The position numbers and the translations under genes were made by a program. A stretch of DNA of 64,000 nt from a virus. The notes beneath the pieces are model-generated. The model had not been told where the DNA came from and did no database searches. It saw only the letters and a program-made list of their open reading frames with translations. Positions 15,666 through 24,435 of the stretch are shown here, one piece after another (position 1 is the first letter of the stretch; every line of letters starts with the position of its first letter). The stretch covers positions 62,001 through 126,000 of IMG/VR virus record IMGVR_UViG_3300044715_001611; one strand, written 5' to 3'.

Positions 15666-16128
15666 ATTACAACATTGGAGCGACAAACTGGCGGAGTTGC
15701 ATGAGCCCAAGGTAGTTCCTACCAAGGAATCACCCCACTGCACCCATAATCATGTTTTTGCGTATCTCATGAAGTATGCCAAGATCGACTTCCAGAAACG
15801 CACGTTCACGATGCAATGTCGACATGGAGAAGAAATCACGGAGCAAACTATTTCCGTGTTTTTGCCGGCGTTGTGGGAGTGGGCGGATAAGCATATCGCC
15901 CGTATGGGAGAAGTGATTGGGGGTCTTATACGCCAGGCAGACGCAGACGGCATCCCGCTGGCGTATGCGACCATCCCCTACGAATGGCGGCAATTCAAGA
16001 TGTCGCACATTTTGGGAGTGCGGCTGAGCTACGAAAAGGATGCCTTTATGGCATTCTCATACCTGCAATACGGCAGATTCTACTGCGCGGAGGATCCCGG
16101 TGCAGTAACTGAACCAAAGGAAACATGA
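15658..16128 (+). CDS. Hypothetical protein, 156 aa
   Basis: Starts at ATG 15658 (atcaaATGACT), overlapping the previous gene. Mixed alpha/beta composition with SPHCTHNHVF and an aromatic C-terminus. It overlaps the DnaB-like helicase start by ATGA, so it is translationally coupled to it. No family recognised. Confidence 0.55.
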   Translation: MTELQHWSDKLAELHEPKVVPTKESPHCTHNHVFAYLMKYAKIDFQKRTFTMQCRHGEEITEQTISVFLPALWEWADKHIARMGEVIGGLIRQADADGIPLAYATIPYEWRQFKMSHILGVRLSYEKDAFMAFSYLQYGRFYCAEDPGAVTEPKET

Positions 16129-17591
16129 GCAACAAGCTGATTAAAAATTCCGTCCACAGCTTCCTGCGGGCCAATCGGGAGCTGTTCGAAATGCATGTGC
16201 TGGCGTCCGTCTGGTGGGACCAGAAGTTCTTCATGCGCGTGATGCCGATGCTCTGCCGAGGACCCGATGAGAAGACACCCTGGACGGATGATTTCTCCGA
16301 TCCAAAGCGCTCGGCCGTCTATCGCGCCATGTACGACTACAACATGGCCTGGATGAGCACCAACCGCGATCCGAAGGCCAGGCTGCAGCCCATCGACATC
16401 GGCACGCTGCAAGGCTACCTGGTGTCGTATGCGCAGGCGGGACACACGCTGACCGAGGACGAGGTGATGCCGGCGGTGCAGATTTGGGTACAGGCCTGCA
16501 CCATGGCCCAGGCTGTGAACATGCAGTTCATGAATCTGGCGGTGGGAGCTTGGATGGAAAGCCAACGGACTGAGGGAATGCTGAAGCGTCGGCTGAGCAC
16601 GCGGAACTTTGAGGGCATGGTGGATCAGCTGGCAAAGATGAAGGCAGCCATGCAGCCCAAGGGGGAGCGGAATCAAATCTTTGGATTCGGACATGGCATC
16701 GACAACGAGCAGCTGGAGGTCATGCGTACGCCCACGCATTTCAAACCATTGGACCGGGCGCTGGGCGGGGGATTCGGGCAGGGGGAAGGGTCGCTCATCA
16801 TCGCGGCCACCGGCGGGGGCAAGACGGTGTTTGCCACCCAAATGGCGGCGCTGATGTCCATGAATGGGGCCCGCGGCGTGTTCATTTCCACGGAGCAGCC
16901 GTTCCAGGAGTTGGAACCCCGCATCGTGTCGGCAATATGCCATGTGCCGTTCGACACGATCAAGGACCGGGTGGTTACGACAAAATTCGAGAGAGACCAA
17001 TTGATGGAATATGCAAAACTGCGCGAGAGGCTGACCGCCAAAACCTTCTCCTTTGTGAACTGGGATGCCGATTCGGAAACGGATGTGATGGCGGAAGTGG
17101 ACTCGATCGTCGAACGCGCCGGCTCCACCATGGGCGGCGTGGATTACCTGATCTTTGACTGGTTGGGGAAGGCCCTTGGGAAAAATGTGATGCATGATCC
17201 CGCGCGGTATCGGCTGGCCCTGCTCTCAGGTGCCACTGCAATCGTGGAGATGGCGAAGAAATACAAGCTGAGCGCCATTGCCATGGCCCAGGGGCATCCG
17301 GGACGTTGCAAAAACAATCCTCGGGTGGATTCCACCTGCCTGACGGAATGTCTCACGCTTGGCAATGACATGACCACCATCGTCGGAATCACCACGATGC
17401 TGAAGCCGGAGACAGAAAAGAAAACATGGGAGGCAAAGGATGAACCCACCTTTGAGGAAAAGCAGTCCTTCTACATGGGGAAGGCGCGCAAATCGCAGGC
17501 CTGCAAAGTGCCCGTGGTGCGGGACTTCGGATATCAAAGGTTCCGCCAATTTACCGCGGCGGACTTCAACAAATACAAACAAGAGAAATGA
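16125..17591 (+). CDS. DnaB-like replicative helicase, 488 aa
   Basis: A helical N-terminal domain (~1-190) precedes a RecA-fold domain. The latter has a Walker A AATGGGKTVFA (~227), a strand-Glu FISTEQP (~255), Walker B YLIFDWL (~341) and MAQGHP, followed by a distal strand FYMGKARKSQ that would carry the trans-acting basic residues. The order fits DnaB/T7 gp4/T4 gp41 hexameric helicases that unwind the fork 5'-3' and bind primase. The primase gene at 22384 and the PolA gene at 24707 complete the fork set. Length is typical for DnaB. Confidence 0.82.
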   Translation: MSNKLIKNSVHSFLRANRELFEMHVLASVWWDQKFFMRVMPMLCRGPDEKTPWTDDFSDPKRSAVYRAMYDYNMAWMSTNRDPKARLQPIDIGTLQGYLVSYAQAGHTLTEDEVMPAVQIWVQACTMAQAVNMQFMNLAVGAWMESQRTEGMLKRRLSTRNFEGMVDQLAKMKAAMQPKGERNQIFGFGHGIDNEQLEVMRTPTHFKPLDRALGGGFGQGEGSLIIAATGGGKTVFATQMAALMSMNGARGVFISTEQPFQELEPRIVSAICHVPFDTIKDRVVTTKFERDQLMEYAKLRERLTAKTFSFVNWDADSETDVMAEVDSIVERAGSTMGGVDYLIFDWLGKALGKNVMHDPARYRLALLSGATAIVEMAKKYKLSAIAMAQGHPGRCKNNPRVDSTCLTECLTLGNDMTTIVGITTMLKPETEKKTWEAKDEPTFEEKQSFYMGKARKSQACKVPVVRDFGYQRFRQFTAADFNKYKQEK

Positions 17592-17815
17592 GTAAAACGA
17601 TCGACCAAATTGCAAGTGATTGCGATCTACACGGAGCGGACATTGAAACGCTGAGGGACATCCTCGAAGACAAGACGGCGGTGATGCAGGAGCAATCCCC
17701 GACGAAAGACGGATTCTGTGACATCATCGAGGCGCTCTACCGGCGCATTGAAAAGCTGGAGGAGGAGAGGGCAACGCTGGAGCGCAATTTCGCGCAGGCA
17801 GGTGGTCTGTGCTGA
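17588..17815 (+). CDS. Small hypothetical protein, 75 aa, paralogue of next
   Basis: Begins MSKTIDQIASDCDL and contains EALYRRIEKLEEE, a probable coiled coil. The neighbour at 17828 begins MSKTTKQIAEDCGL with GALYRRIVVLEEL, so the two are diverged duplicates. Overlaps the helicase stop (ATGA). Confidence 0.6.
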   Translation: MSKTIDQIASDCDLHGADIETLRDILEDKTAVMQEQSPTKDGFCDIIEALYRRIEKLEEERATLERNFAQAGGLC

Positions 17816-17827
17816 ACCCCCGACCAA

Positions 17828-18220
17828 ATGAGTAAAACAACCAAACAGATAGCGGAAGACTGCGGACTCGACGATCCACTCGGGAAGATTCTCGATGGAA
17901 TCCTGACGGAGCGATACAAAGCGCTCGATCAGGGCGAGGAGTATCTGCAAGAAATCGTCGGCGCGCTCTACCGGCGCATTGTGGTGCTGGAGGAATTGGT
18001 CGATGAACTGTGGGTATCTGAATGCGAGGACATCTTCCTCGTCAGTCAGACCTGCAACGGTGGCGAATGGAACAAGCTCGTCAAAAGCCAGGAGCGGTGG
18101 TGGTATTCGGAGCAAGAAGCGCAGCGCTGGCTGGATACGCAGGAGGACTGGTTCAAGGAAAGCAACAAGGTGTTCAAATGCAGGATCAACCTGACGGACA
18201 TCCAGAGGACACAACAATGA
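17828..18220 (+). CDS. Hypothetical protein, 130 aa, paralogue of previous
   Basis: The N-terminal ~60 residues are homologous to the 75-residue product of the gene at 17588. The C-terminal half is extra and Trp-rich (ERWWYSEQEAQRW). Consensus start accaaATGAGT. Function unknown. Confidence 0.6.
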   Translation: MSKTTKQIAEDCGLDDPLGKILDGILTERYKALDQGEEYLQEIVGALYRRIVVLEELVDELWVSECEDIFLVSQTCNGGEWNKLVKSQERWWYSEQEAQRWLDTQEDWFKESNKVFKCRINLTDIQRTQQ

Positions 18221-18471
18221 GCAAATCAAAGACCAGGAAGAAAACGGTTTCCGAGCTGTACAACGAATACAGCTTCCATATCGGCGGCATGCGCCGCAGC
18301 GAATTGGAGGATGAGTTTTTCGAGATGTGCGATGAAGTGGAGGTGCAGGGACTGCAGGCGGTCTACCCGCACATGGATGGGTTTACAGGGAACAGCAGTG
18401 ACGAAGTCCGCAGCATGCTGCTGGATTACTTCGAGGGGAAACAGGAAGGCCGAACCAAATTCAAAGAATGA
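18217..18471 (+). CDS. Small hypothetical protein, 84 aa
   Basis: Start at ATG 18217 by ATGA overlap with the previous stop. Basic N-terminus (SKSKTRKKTV) followed by an acidic helical body with MRRSELEDEFFEMCDEVEV. No family recognised. Confidence 0.55.
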   Translation: MSKSKTRKKTVSELYNEYSFHIGGMRRSELEDEFFEMCDEVEVQGLQAVYPHMDGFTGNSSDEVRSMLLDYFEGKQEGRTKFKE

Positions 18472-18650
18472 AATCAAAACCCAAAAAGACTGAAGAACCA
18501 AAAGAGACCGGATGGACCTATTCCGCATACCGGGCGACGCTGAAAAAGGACGGCAAATTCTTTGCGTTTGTGACGCCGGACGGCAGGGATTGCCTGGGTC
18601 CGGTGCAGATAAAGGAATTACTGAATGCCCTGAATGCCGGGAGGGGGTAA
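18468..18650 (+). CDS. Small basic hypothetical protein, 60 aa
   Basis: Overlaps the previous gene by ATGA. Lys-rich start, then a beta-hairpin-like segment [11 protein letters not shown] and a short helix. No family recognised. Confidence 0.5.
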   Translation: MKSKPKKTEEPKETGWTYSAYRATLKKDGKFFAFVTPDGRDCLGPVQIKELLNALNAGRG

Positions 18651-18651
18651 A

Positions 18652-19191
18652 ATGAACACCGTAATTCAACTCGTCAGCGGTCACTACTTCAATTTCCTCA
18701 ATCCCGAGGAATCGGTATTTGGAATTGAGGATGTGGCACATGCGTTGTCGCACATCTGCCGGTTTACCGGGCATGTGCGGGAGTTTATGAGCGTGGCTCA
18801 GCATTCCGTAATGGTCAGTCGTATCGTCCCGCCGGAGCATGCGCTGGCTGGTCTCCTGCACGATGCCTCGGAGGCCGTGATGGGGGACGTGTCGAGCCCA
18901 CTGAAGGCCCTACTGCCGGATTACAAGGCGATTGAGAAAAGAGTGCATGCCGCCATCATGGCGCGCTTTGGACTGCCGTCGGAATTACCAGACTGCGTAA
19001 AGGCGGCGGATTTGGTGATGCTGGCAACGGAGCGCCGGGATTTGATGCCAGCCGAGGACAACGACACTGAATGGTCTGTGCTGCATGGGGTGGTGCCGCT
19101 GATGGTGCGCCTTGAACCCATGCATCCGGTAATCGCCAGGGCTTTGTTCTTGCGGCGGTATGCGGAGATTACAGGTGGGAAAATTAACTGA
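18652..19191 (+). CDS. HD-domain phosphohydrolase, 179 aa
   Basis: HD signature: SVAQHSVMV (His ~51), then [13 protein letters not shown] (HD ~70-71, acidic residue after it) and further Asp in VKAADLVML. The N-terminal [17 protein letters not shown] and RFTGHVREF are characteristic of the phage/bacterial YfbR-like HD hydrolases that act on nucleotides. A 5'-nucleotidase or nucleotide-pool role is likely but the substrate is not shown. Start chosen at ATG 18652, just after the previous stop. Confidence 0.8.
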   Translation: MNTVIQLVSGHYFNFLNPEESVFGIEDVAHALSHICRFTGHVREFMSVAQHSVMVSRIVPPEHALAGLLHDASEAVMGDVSSPLKALLPDYKAIEKRVHAAIMARFGLPSELPDCVKAADLVMLATERRDLMPAEDNDTEWSVLHGVVPLMVRLEPMHPVIARALFLRRYAEITGGKIN

Positions 19192-19212
19192 GAACACCAA
19201 CCACATCAATAA

Positions 19213-19518
19213 ATGCGCAAATACGAAGAAAAAGTCACACTCGTCAAAAAACGAGTGAAGGTGGTCATTGAATGCGACCTGTGTCGTGCAAATCGGAATC
19301 ATTGGGCACAGAACCCATGGGAGATCGGACAGACCGAGGTCAGCATGCGCATTGGGGAGCTGGATCCCGGCGGGGACTTCGGGGAGGACACCACGGTGGA
19401 TCTGTGCCCGAAATGCTTCACCGAGAAGCTGCTGCCATGGCTGAAGACGCAGGGCGTCAAACCCCGCACCGAGAAGTGGGAAGAGCCGAACACACCCAGC
19501 CTGGAAGATCGCGATTGA
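19213..19518 (+). CDS. Zinc-ribbon-like hypothetical protein, 101 aa
   Basis: Two cysteine pairs, ECDLCRAN (~residue 21) and LCPKCFTE (~68), frame a strand-rich core (EVSMRIGEL). This is a probable zinc-binding module. A 218-base gap with no clear plus-strand gene follows, so an operon boundary may lie here. Confidence 0.6.
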   Translation: MRKYEEKVTLVKKRVKVVIECDLCRANRNHWAQNPWEIGQTEVSMRIGELDPGGDFGEDTTVDLCPKCFTEKLLPWLKTQGVKPRTEKWEEPNTPSLEDRD

Positions 19519-19561
19519 CGGGTTCTCGTGATGTGTGCGAAGGTGTTGTCGTCCGCAAGGA

Positions 19562-19736
19562 CTAGGGGTACCAATCCTCCGATTGTCGAAGCATCACACT
19601 AGACATAAACGCAGAAAATCTTAATGCCCGCTTGTGGTGGGCCGTATCCTCGTTGGTCCGCCGTGTGATGCCGGCGTAAACCTTTTTGTTGGTCTTGGAT
19701 ACTCCACCACTCGCGGGCGCCTTTTTATCTACGTCT
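19562..19736 (-). pseudogene. Possible minus-strand GIY-YIG-like fragment in a gap
   Basis: The gap 19519-19736 has no convincing plus-strand gene. On the minus strand a frame is open from within the next gene to a stop at 19562. It reads SKTNKKVYAGITRRTNEDTAHHKRAL, shaped like the second part of a GIY-YIG domain (Y-x-G-x-T-R...H). The first GIY element is imperfect and no start is convincing. A decayed homing-endonuclease remnant is one explanation; chance is another. The gap also holds two short hairpin-prone stretches (around 19637 and 19712). Confidence 0.22.
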
Positions 19737-21194
19737 ATGCAAAACTCAGATCCGCACCCAAATCCCCCCAAGCGCAGGACAGCGCGACTCGTAAGATCCG
19801 TGGCCCCATGGGAGATCGACATTCTTTGTCAGGAGGTGGAGCAGGCCACCATGCTCCACTACTTCCAATGGACCACGCAGAAGCACATCGAATGGAAGAC
19901 GCCGCTGGCCATGCGGTTCACTGAGGCGGACATCCGTCGGCAGGTATTCGCGGGACGAGGCGACCCCAAGACCGTTCGAAAATGGCTCCGGGCCATGGTG
20001 GACGAGAACCTCATCACAATCACCAAAGATCCATCCAAGTTCGTGAACGGGTATCCCGACCGAGCGAACTGGATCACTGTCAATATGGAGGAGGTCAATC
20101 GGCGGAAAAAGCTGTGGGAAAACAGGCAGTGGGATGCATGGAATCCAGAGAAAAACAGGCTGCGTCCATCCGGGAATTTTCCCGGATCGTTAGCAGGGGG
20201 GATCGTCGGGACAGAACGACACACCCAACAGGTTCAAAACTCCCAAATGGAGGGGGATTGTCCATCCGGGAAATTTCCCGCACTAACAGGATCATCAGAA
20301 ACAGGAACAAAAAGATCCCTTCCTTACCTTCCCCCAAGTCCGCAACCGGAGACCATCCGGGATTCCCTCCCGGCGGAGCCGGGTCCCTCCCTTGAAAGAG
20401 AAGAATCTTTTTTGGGCAGACCCGAAAGCAAAAGGAAAACCGGCAGCGTTAAGAATCTGGTCTGGAGGATCCACCTCGATCCGGTGCCGCAGGACAGCGA
20501 CGCCCTTGTGACATTCTCCAGGGACCGCTGGGGTATGCGCCTCGCGCACCTGCTGAACATCCAGACCATCGGCCACCAGGAAGCTCGGAGCTTCAATACC
20601 CGGATCACCAACGGCACCCTTGGAACATTGGAGTTTCTCTGGCTGGTGCTGGTTTGGCACCCCCGGAATACCGGGACTTACGTCGGGGGGATCATGTCGC
20701 TGCTCAAACACCTTCCCGGTCAAATGGAGTCAGCCACATCCCCGGCCCGGAAGGAATTGGATAAAGCGATGCAGGATTACCTGATCACCTCAGACAACCC
20801 GAGAGAGATTTCCGACATGAAAAAGCAGATTGTCTTTCTGTGCGATGTGACGAAGTCCTTGCCAATGACGGATGCCCAAATCCCGGATATGGAGGCCTGG
20901 GCCAGCCTCTGGCGGTGCTACGTCACCCTGCGCAAGACGGATGTCGCAGAGGCCGACAAGATGAAGGCCCGGTATTTTACCCACCTGCTGGTTCAGGAGG
21001 GATACCCGGCGATGGAGGAGGAAGCCGGGCAGGAAGACCAGCCCGAAGACCCTGAGGAGCCCGCCAGCGAGCTAGACTGCGCTCCGCGCCCCGAGACCGC
21101 GGAATGGGCGTACCGGGGCCACGGCGCCCTGTTTACGCCACCGCCGCACCCCTGCCCGGAAAGGATGATACTCAACCCCGATTCACATGATTAA
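19737..21194 (+). CDS. Putative replication initiator (lambda O-like), 485 aa
   Basis: The N-terminal ~120 residues look like a winged helix: ADIRRQVFAG, then GDPKTVRKWLRAMVDENLITI, a recognition helix and wing. Residues ~130-240 are low-complexity and poorly structured. The C-terminal half is helical and acidic (EEEAGQEDQPEDPEEPAS near the end). The DNA of the low-complexity part contains three spaced repeats with palindromic cores (20166-20374). A DNA-binding N-terminus, in-gene iterons and a C-terminal interaction domain is the layout of lambda O. The DnaB-like helicase and primase genes are nearby. The start is ATG 19737. The assignment is inference from architecture, not from sequence identity. 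Confidence 0.5.
   Translation: MQNSDPHPNPPKRRTARLVRSVAPWEIDILCQEVEQATMLHYFQWTTQKHIEWKTPLAMRFTEADIRRQVFAGRGDPKTVRKWLRAMVDENLITITKDPSKFVNGYPDRANWITVNMEEVNRRKKLWENRQWDAWNPEKNRLRPSGNFPGSLAGGIVGTERHTQQVQNSQMEGDCPSGKFPALTGSSETGTKRSLPYLPPSPQPETIRDSLPAEPGPSLEREESFLGRPESKRKTGSVKNLVWRIHLDPVPQDSDALVTFSRDRWGMRLAHLLNIQTIGHQEARSFNTRITNGTLGTLEFLWLVLVWHPRNTGTYVGGIMSLLKHLPGQMESATSPARKELDKAMQDYLITSDNPREISDMKKQIVFLCDVTKSLPMTDAQIPDMEAWASLWRCYVTLRKTDVAEADKMKARYFTHLLVQEGYPAMEEEAGQEDQPEDPEEPASELDCAPRPETAEWAYRGHGALFTPPPHPCPERMILNPDSHD
20166..20374. repeat. Three iteron-like repeats inside the putative initiator gene
   Basis: CCATCCGGGA begins at 20166, 20262 and 20353 (spacings 96 and 91 bases). The first continues into a near-perfect palindrome at 20168-20187 (ATCCGGGAA, two bases, TTCCCGGAT). 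The second forms the perfect palindrome CGGGAAATTTCCCG at 20267-20280. The third is degenerate (gggattccc core). They fall in the unstructured middle of the gene, as origin iterons do in lambda O. Candidate replication origin. Confidence 0.5.
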
Positions 21195-21214
21195 ACCAAA
21201 ACACACAAAACAAT

Positions 21215-21490
21215 ATGAATGACCTGCGTCCTATTTACGATGAAATGTTGGAACACACCAGTGACAAAGTCACCGCCGCGCTTCTGACCTTGGCTGATGT
21301 CATCCAGAACAAACACATGATCGATGTGGCGTCCGGGGAAAACTTCGGGCACGAACTGGCTTTGGCTTTGAAGAATGTCTTTAAGAATAGCTCCATTTCG
21401 ACAACCGCAAGCGTATCCATGGAAGGTCCGATTGAAGTATCGGTGAACGTGGACGAAATGCCCGTGGTGACCGTTGAAAACGCAGAGTGA
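21215..21490 (+). CDS. Small acidic hypothetical protein, 91 aa
   Basis: Helical N-terminal half (LLTLADVIQNKHMID, LALALKNVF) followed by a strand-rich, Val-rich acidic tail. No family recognised. Start in the acaatATG context, 20 bases after the initiator stop. Confidence 0.55.
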   Translation: MNDLRPIYDEMLEHTSDKVTAALLTLADVIQNKHMIDVASGENFGHELALALKNVFKNSSISTTASVSMEGPIEVSVNVDEMPVVTVENAE

Positions 21491-21933
21491 TGGCAACAGA
21501 AGAACACACCCTGCGCCCGGACTTCCACCTGGTGGTCGAGCCGCACAATCTGGAATACTGGAACATCCCCGAATACCGGGACAAGATCGCCTCCATCGAA
21601 ACCGTCTGGCTTTTCGACCGCAACGTCCACGTCCACTGCGCCGAGCTGACGCCCAGCTACGAGATGTGGCCCGTCGAAACCCGCGTAAATCTAAAGGTGG
21701 CCTTTGCCGATGAGGAGGAATTGCGTAATGACATTGAGGACATCGTGCACTCCAACTCGGATTACGACATCGGCTATCAGCATGTCCATGATGTGGAGGC
21801 GTGGCTGAAGAACCCACAAATGAGACACAAGAGACTGGGAGACATAGGAGACGGGGTCTCTTACGAAGAGGAAAGCTACGAAGAGCAACGGGATGCCGCT
21901 ATCGAGCGTTGCCGGTGCAATACCCAAATCTGA
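21490..21933 (+). CDS. Hypothetical protein, 147 aa
   Basis: Start at ATG 21490, overlapping the previous stop by one base; a GTG codon directly before it is an alternative. Aromatic and His-rich N-terminal domain (VWLFDRNVHVHC), then an acidic helical C-terminus. No family recognised. Confidence 0.55.
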   Translation: MATEEHTLRPDFHLVVEPHNLEYWNIPEYRDKIASIETVWLFDRNVHVHCAELTPSYEMWPVETRVNLKVAFADEEELRNDIEDIVHSNSDYDIGYQHVHDVEAWLKNPQMRHKRLGDIGDGVSYEEESYEEQRDAAIERCRCNTQI

Positions 21934-21936
21934 ACA

Positions 21937-22323
21937 ATGAAAAAACAAGACTTCATCCAGGAATTCATGGAACGGCAGCGAAACCTCACACCCGACGAAT
22001 GCGCCGATCTGTCGGCGTTTGTGGCGCAGGAGCTGTTCGGGCATTCGGGGCCCAACCCCATCAGCGACCAAATGCAGGAACTGGAAGAGATGCGCGCCGC
22101 CTACGCCGCAATTCGGGAGGCCTTGCAGGCCTCGCAAATGTTCAAGGACGCGGACATTGACTGGGACACATTCCCAACGAAGACGCTGTGCATGGCGCAT
22201 GTGGAGATCCTGAAGCTGAGCAAGAGCCTGAATACTTGCCGGAAGGCATTGGCGCCATTTACGGCAGTCTTCAACCAGCAGCATGTCGCCGACGCCAAAA
22301 AAGCGATGGAGGAAACCAAATGA
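21937..22323 (+). CDS. Hypothetical helical protein, 128 aa
   Basis: Mostly helical, with QEFMERQRNLTPDECADL and a Leu/Ala-rich C-terminal helix. Several Met and two Cys residues, no motif. Starts acaATGAAA, and its stop overlaps a possible 20-codon gene. Confidence 0.55.
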   Translation: MKKQDFIQEFMERQRNLTPDECADLSAFVAQELFGHSGPNPISDQMQELEEMRAAYAAIREALQASQMFKDADIDWDTFPTKTLCMAHVEILKLSKSLNTCRKALAPFTAVFNQQHVADAKKAMEETK

Positions 22324-22382
22324 ACATCACCGCCGAGTCCAGGTTTCCTGGGTGTCGGATCAATTGCGTGACGTACTGCTGA
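22320..22382 (+). CDS. Possible micro-gene, 20 aa
   Basis: An ATG in the strong local context gaaaccaaATGAAC overlaps the previous stop. The frame runs for 20 codons (ends NCVTYC) and stops one base before the primase start. It may be a real small peptide or only a coupling element for primase translation. Confidence 0.3.
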   Translation: MNITAESRFPGCRINCVTYC

Positions 22383-22383
22383 C

Positions 22384-23661
22384 ATGCTGACCCCATTCCC
22401 CATCCAAACTCCCACCGGCATCACCGCCGCCCCCAATGTGGTGCTGCCGCGGGAAGTGGAAATGCTGGCCGGCGCCCTGGCGCGCATTCACGGGCATGTG
22501 AACATCCGCAGGGAAAAGGGCGGCCTGCAAATTATGATGGCTTGCCCGGAATGCCTGCAAAGGGACGGCAAGAAGGAATTGAGTTCCCGGCATCTGGCCG
22601 TGAATGCGGAGCGGAATCTGGGCCTCGGCAAATACGCGATGCAGGTCGGACAGTACAATGCGGACTACTCGGGGTTCTGCATGAAGCACTCGTCCTCAAC
22701 CGGCAAAGGCATGTTGGTCTCCGATCTGCTGGTCATGGTTCCTCTGAAAGAGCGCGGATATCCCGATGCTCCGCTGGGAGGCATCACACGCCCCGCCCCC
22801 GGCAAATGTCTCATCCCTGACGGCAAGGGCAACATGATCCCCGATCATCCCGGTGAGGTGATTTCCTTGCTGGATTTGCCCTCAAATCATCCGGCTGTAG
22901 AATATCTGGTCAACCGCGGCTTCGACATCAAATCGCTGACGGTGCAGTTCCGGGTGGCGTATTGCGTGCAGGAGGCGCCCAAGAACGAGGAAATGGGCCG
23001 CTATTATCGCGCACTGCCGTGCGGGTTCAAGGATACGCCGCAGAACCGGATCATCTTCTACGCGGACATGCAGGGCGTGCAGCGCAACTGGCAGGCCCGC
23101 ATCATTGAGAAGGTAGTCGGGGACATCAAATACTTCCTGCACCCATATCAGAATGACTGGATGCCCATCCAGCGCAAGAATCCGTCGACGGGCGAGTGGG
23201 AGGTGATGGACCATGTGAAAAAGGATTCATCGCTAGCGTGGAAACCGCAGAAATACAAATCGGCCTTCAGCTCAGAGCGCAACAACACAATCATGGGGCT
23301 GGATGCGGCGATTCGTTGGAACAGGCTAATGCGGTTGCCAAAGACATTGGCCATCATCACAGAGGGACCTGGTGACGCTGGTAGATTCGGACCACCAGGA
23401 GTTTGCGTGATGGGCCGCTTCCTGGCAGATGCACAGGCGCGCATACTCCTCGATAACTTCCAGTGCGTGCTTTACGCAGGGCAGAACGCAGTTGAGTCCC
23501 GGCAATTGGGAAACCAGATCGAAATCGCCATGGTAGGCAGGGCGGAATACGCAGCGATCTATCCGCCCGAGGGAACCAAGGACGTGGGCGACATGACAAC
23601 AGAGGCGGCGTGGGCAATTGCTCGCGCGGCAATTAAACAACACTTCAAAATTACATTATGA
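22384..23661 (+). CDS. DnaG-type DNA primase, 425 aa
   Basis: An N-terminal zinc-binding part with ACPECLQ (~54-57) and a later GFCMKH (~98-101). A primase-like HPAVEYLVNRGFD follows (~165). Then comes a Toprim-like core IITEGPGDAGRFGPPG (~322), whose Glu and Asp would bind the catalytic metal, followed by a strand-helix repeat. It makes RNA primers for the lagging strand and should work with the DnaB-like helicase at 16125. There is no fused helicase domain, unlike T7 gp4. It overlaps the next gene by ATGA. Confidence 0.75.
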   Translation: MLTPFPIQTPTGITAAPNVVLPREVEMLAGALARIHGHVNIRREKGGLQIMMACPECLQRDGKKELSSRHLAVNAERNLGLGKYAMQVGQYNADYSGFCMKHSSSTGKGMLVSDLLVMVPLKERGYPDAPLGGITRPAPGKCLIPDGKGNMIPDHPGEVISLLDLPSNHPAVEYLVNRGFDIKSLTVQFRVAYCVQEAPKNEEMGRYYRALPCGFKDTPQNRIIFYADMQGVQRNWQARIIEKVVGDIKYFLHPYQNDWMPIQRKNPSTGEWEVMDHVKKDSSLAWKPQKYKSAFSSERNNTIMGLDAAIRWNRLMRLPKTLAIITEGPGDAGRFGPPGVCVMGRFLADAQARILLDNFQCVLYAGQNAVESRQLGNQIEIAMVGRAEYAAIYPPEGTKDVGDMTTEAAWAIARAAIKQHFKITL

Positions 23662-23858
23662 GCGCAGAGAAAAAAGAGATCTACATCGCGTCTCGGGCGG
23701 TCGGAAAATCAACGGTAAAGATGTGCATGCAGCGGCTCAGGGGGGCTAAAGCGACACCTGGGTTGTTGGTGAACTGTCGCAAATGCGACAAATTCACAAC
23801 GGGGGTATCGGTATCATCTACGCGCATCATTTGCGCGCAATGCGGGGAGCCCATTTGA
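23658..23858 (+). CDS. Zinc-ribbon small protein, 66 aa
   Basis: The C-terminal CRKC (~40) and CAQC (~61) pairs form a likely zinc ribbon. The N-terminal IASRAVGKST resembles a P-loop, but there is no room for an NTPase fold. Coupled to the primase by ATGA; possibly a primase or polymerase accessory. Confidence 0.55.
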   Translation: MSAEKKEIYIASRAVGKSTVKMCMQRLRGAKATPGLLVNCRKCDKFTTGVSVSSTRIICAQCGEPI

Positions 23859-23859
23859 A

Positions 23860-24435
23860 ATGACCGCCTCTGAACTCTTCCACGCGGACGGCAAACCCAC
23901 CGGCGTCTTCTACTGCGGGAAATGCCGCATCGTCCACCGGGACCGCATCATGGCGGACAATTGCTGCGTACCCTATCGTTGCAAGTACTGCGACGTGGAG
24001 GTCGACAAATACCGGCTGGTCTGTGCTGCTTGCTGTAGAAAGCAGGATATTGCCAAAGAGGCTGCCCGATTCGAGAAGGCCGAGAAGCTGACTGCGTGGG
24101 ATGGTCCCGTGGTGATGCCGGATAGCGATCGGTATTTCTCAGATGTCGGCGACTACCTCGACCAGATGGAATGGGACGAGGAGCAGACAGAGTGTGAATA
24201 CCTCTGGACGTGCCACGCGAAGCCCGTCTGCCATTTGGATTACGACACAATCATCGAGAACGCCACGCAGGAGCCCTACGAGGATTTCGATCCGGAGAGC
24301 CTGCGCGGACGCAAGGATCTGGAGGTGGCACTGGCTGTTTTCAATGAGCTGAACAAAGGAAATGTCTGCTGGACGCCCGACTACAAGGTGGCGCTGCTGC
24401 TGCCTAAAACGAAGATAGAGGAACCAAATGGCTAA
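23860..24435 (+). CDS. Cys-rich zinc-binding protein, 191 aa
   Basis: The N-terminal ~65 residues hold several cysteine pairs (YCGKC, NCC, YRCKYC, CAACC), implying two zinc sites. The remainder is acidic, with a C-terminal VALLLPK strand. I recall phage proteins of this type with no known function. One base separates it from the upstream stop. Confidence 0.6.
   Translation: MTASELFHADGKPTGVFYCGKCRIVHRDRIMADNCCVPYRCKYCDVEVDKYRLVCAACCRKQDIAKEAARFEKAEKLTAWDGPVVMPDSDRYFSDVGDYLDQMEWDEEQTECEYLWTCHAKPVCHLDYDTIIENATQEPYEDFDPESLRGRKDLEVALAVFNELNKGNVCWTPDYKVALLLPKTKIEEPNG

Noticed and set aside
23658-23700. Walker A-like ASRAVGKST in a 66-residue protein
   Set aside because: The protein is too short for a P-loop NTPase, and the rest is a zinc ribbon.
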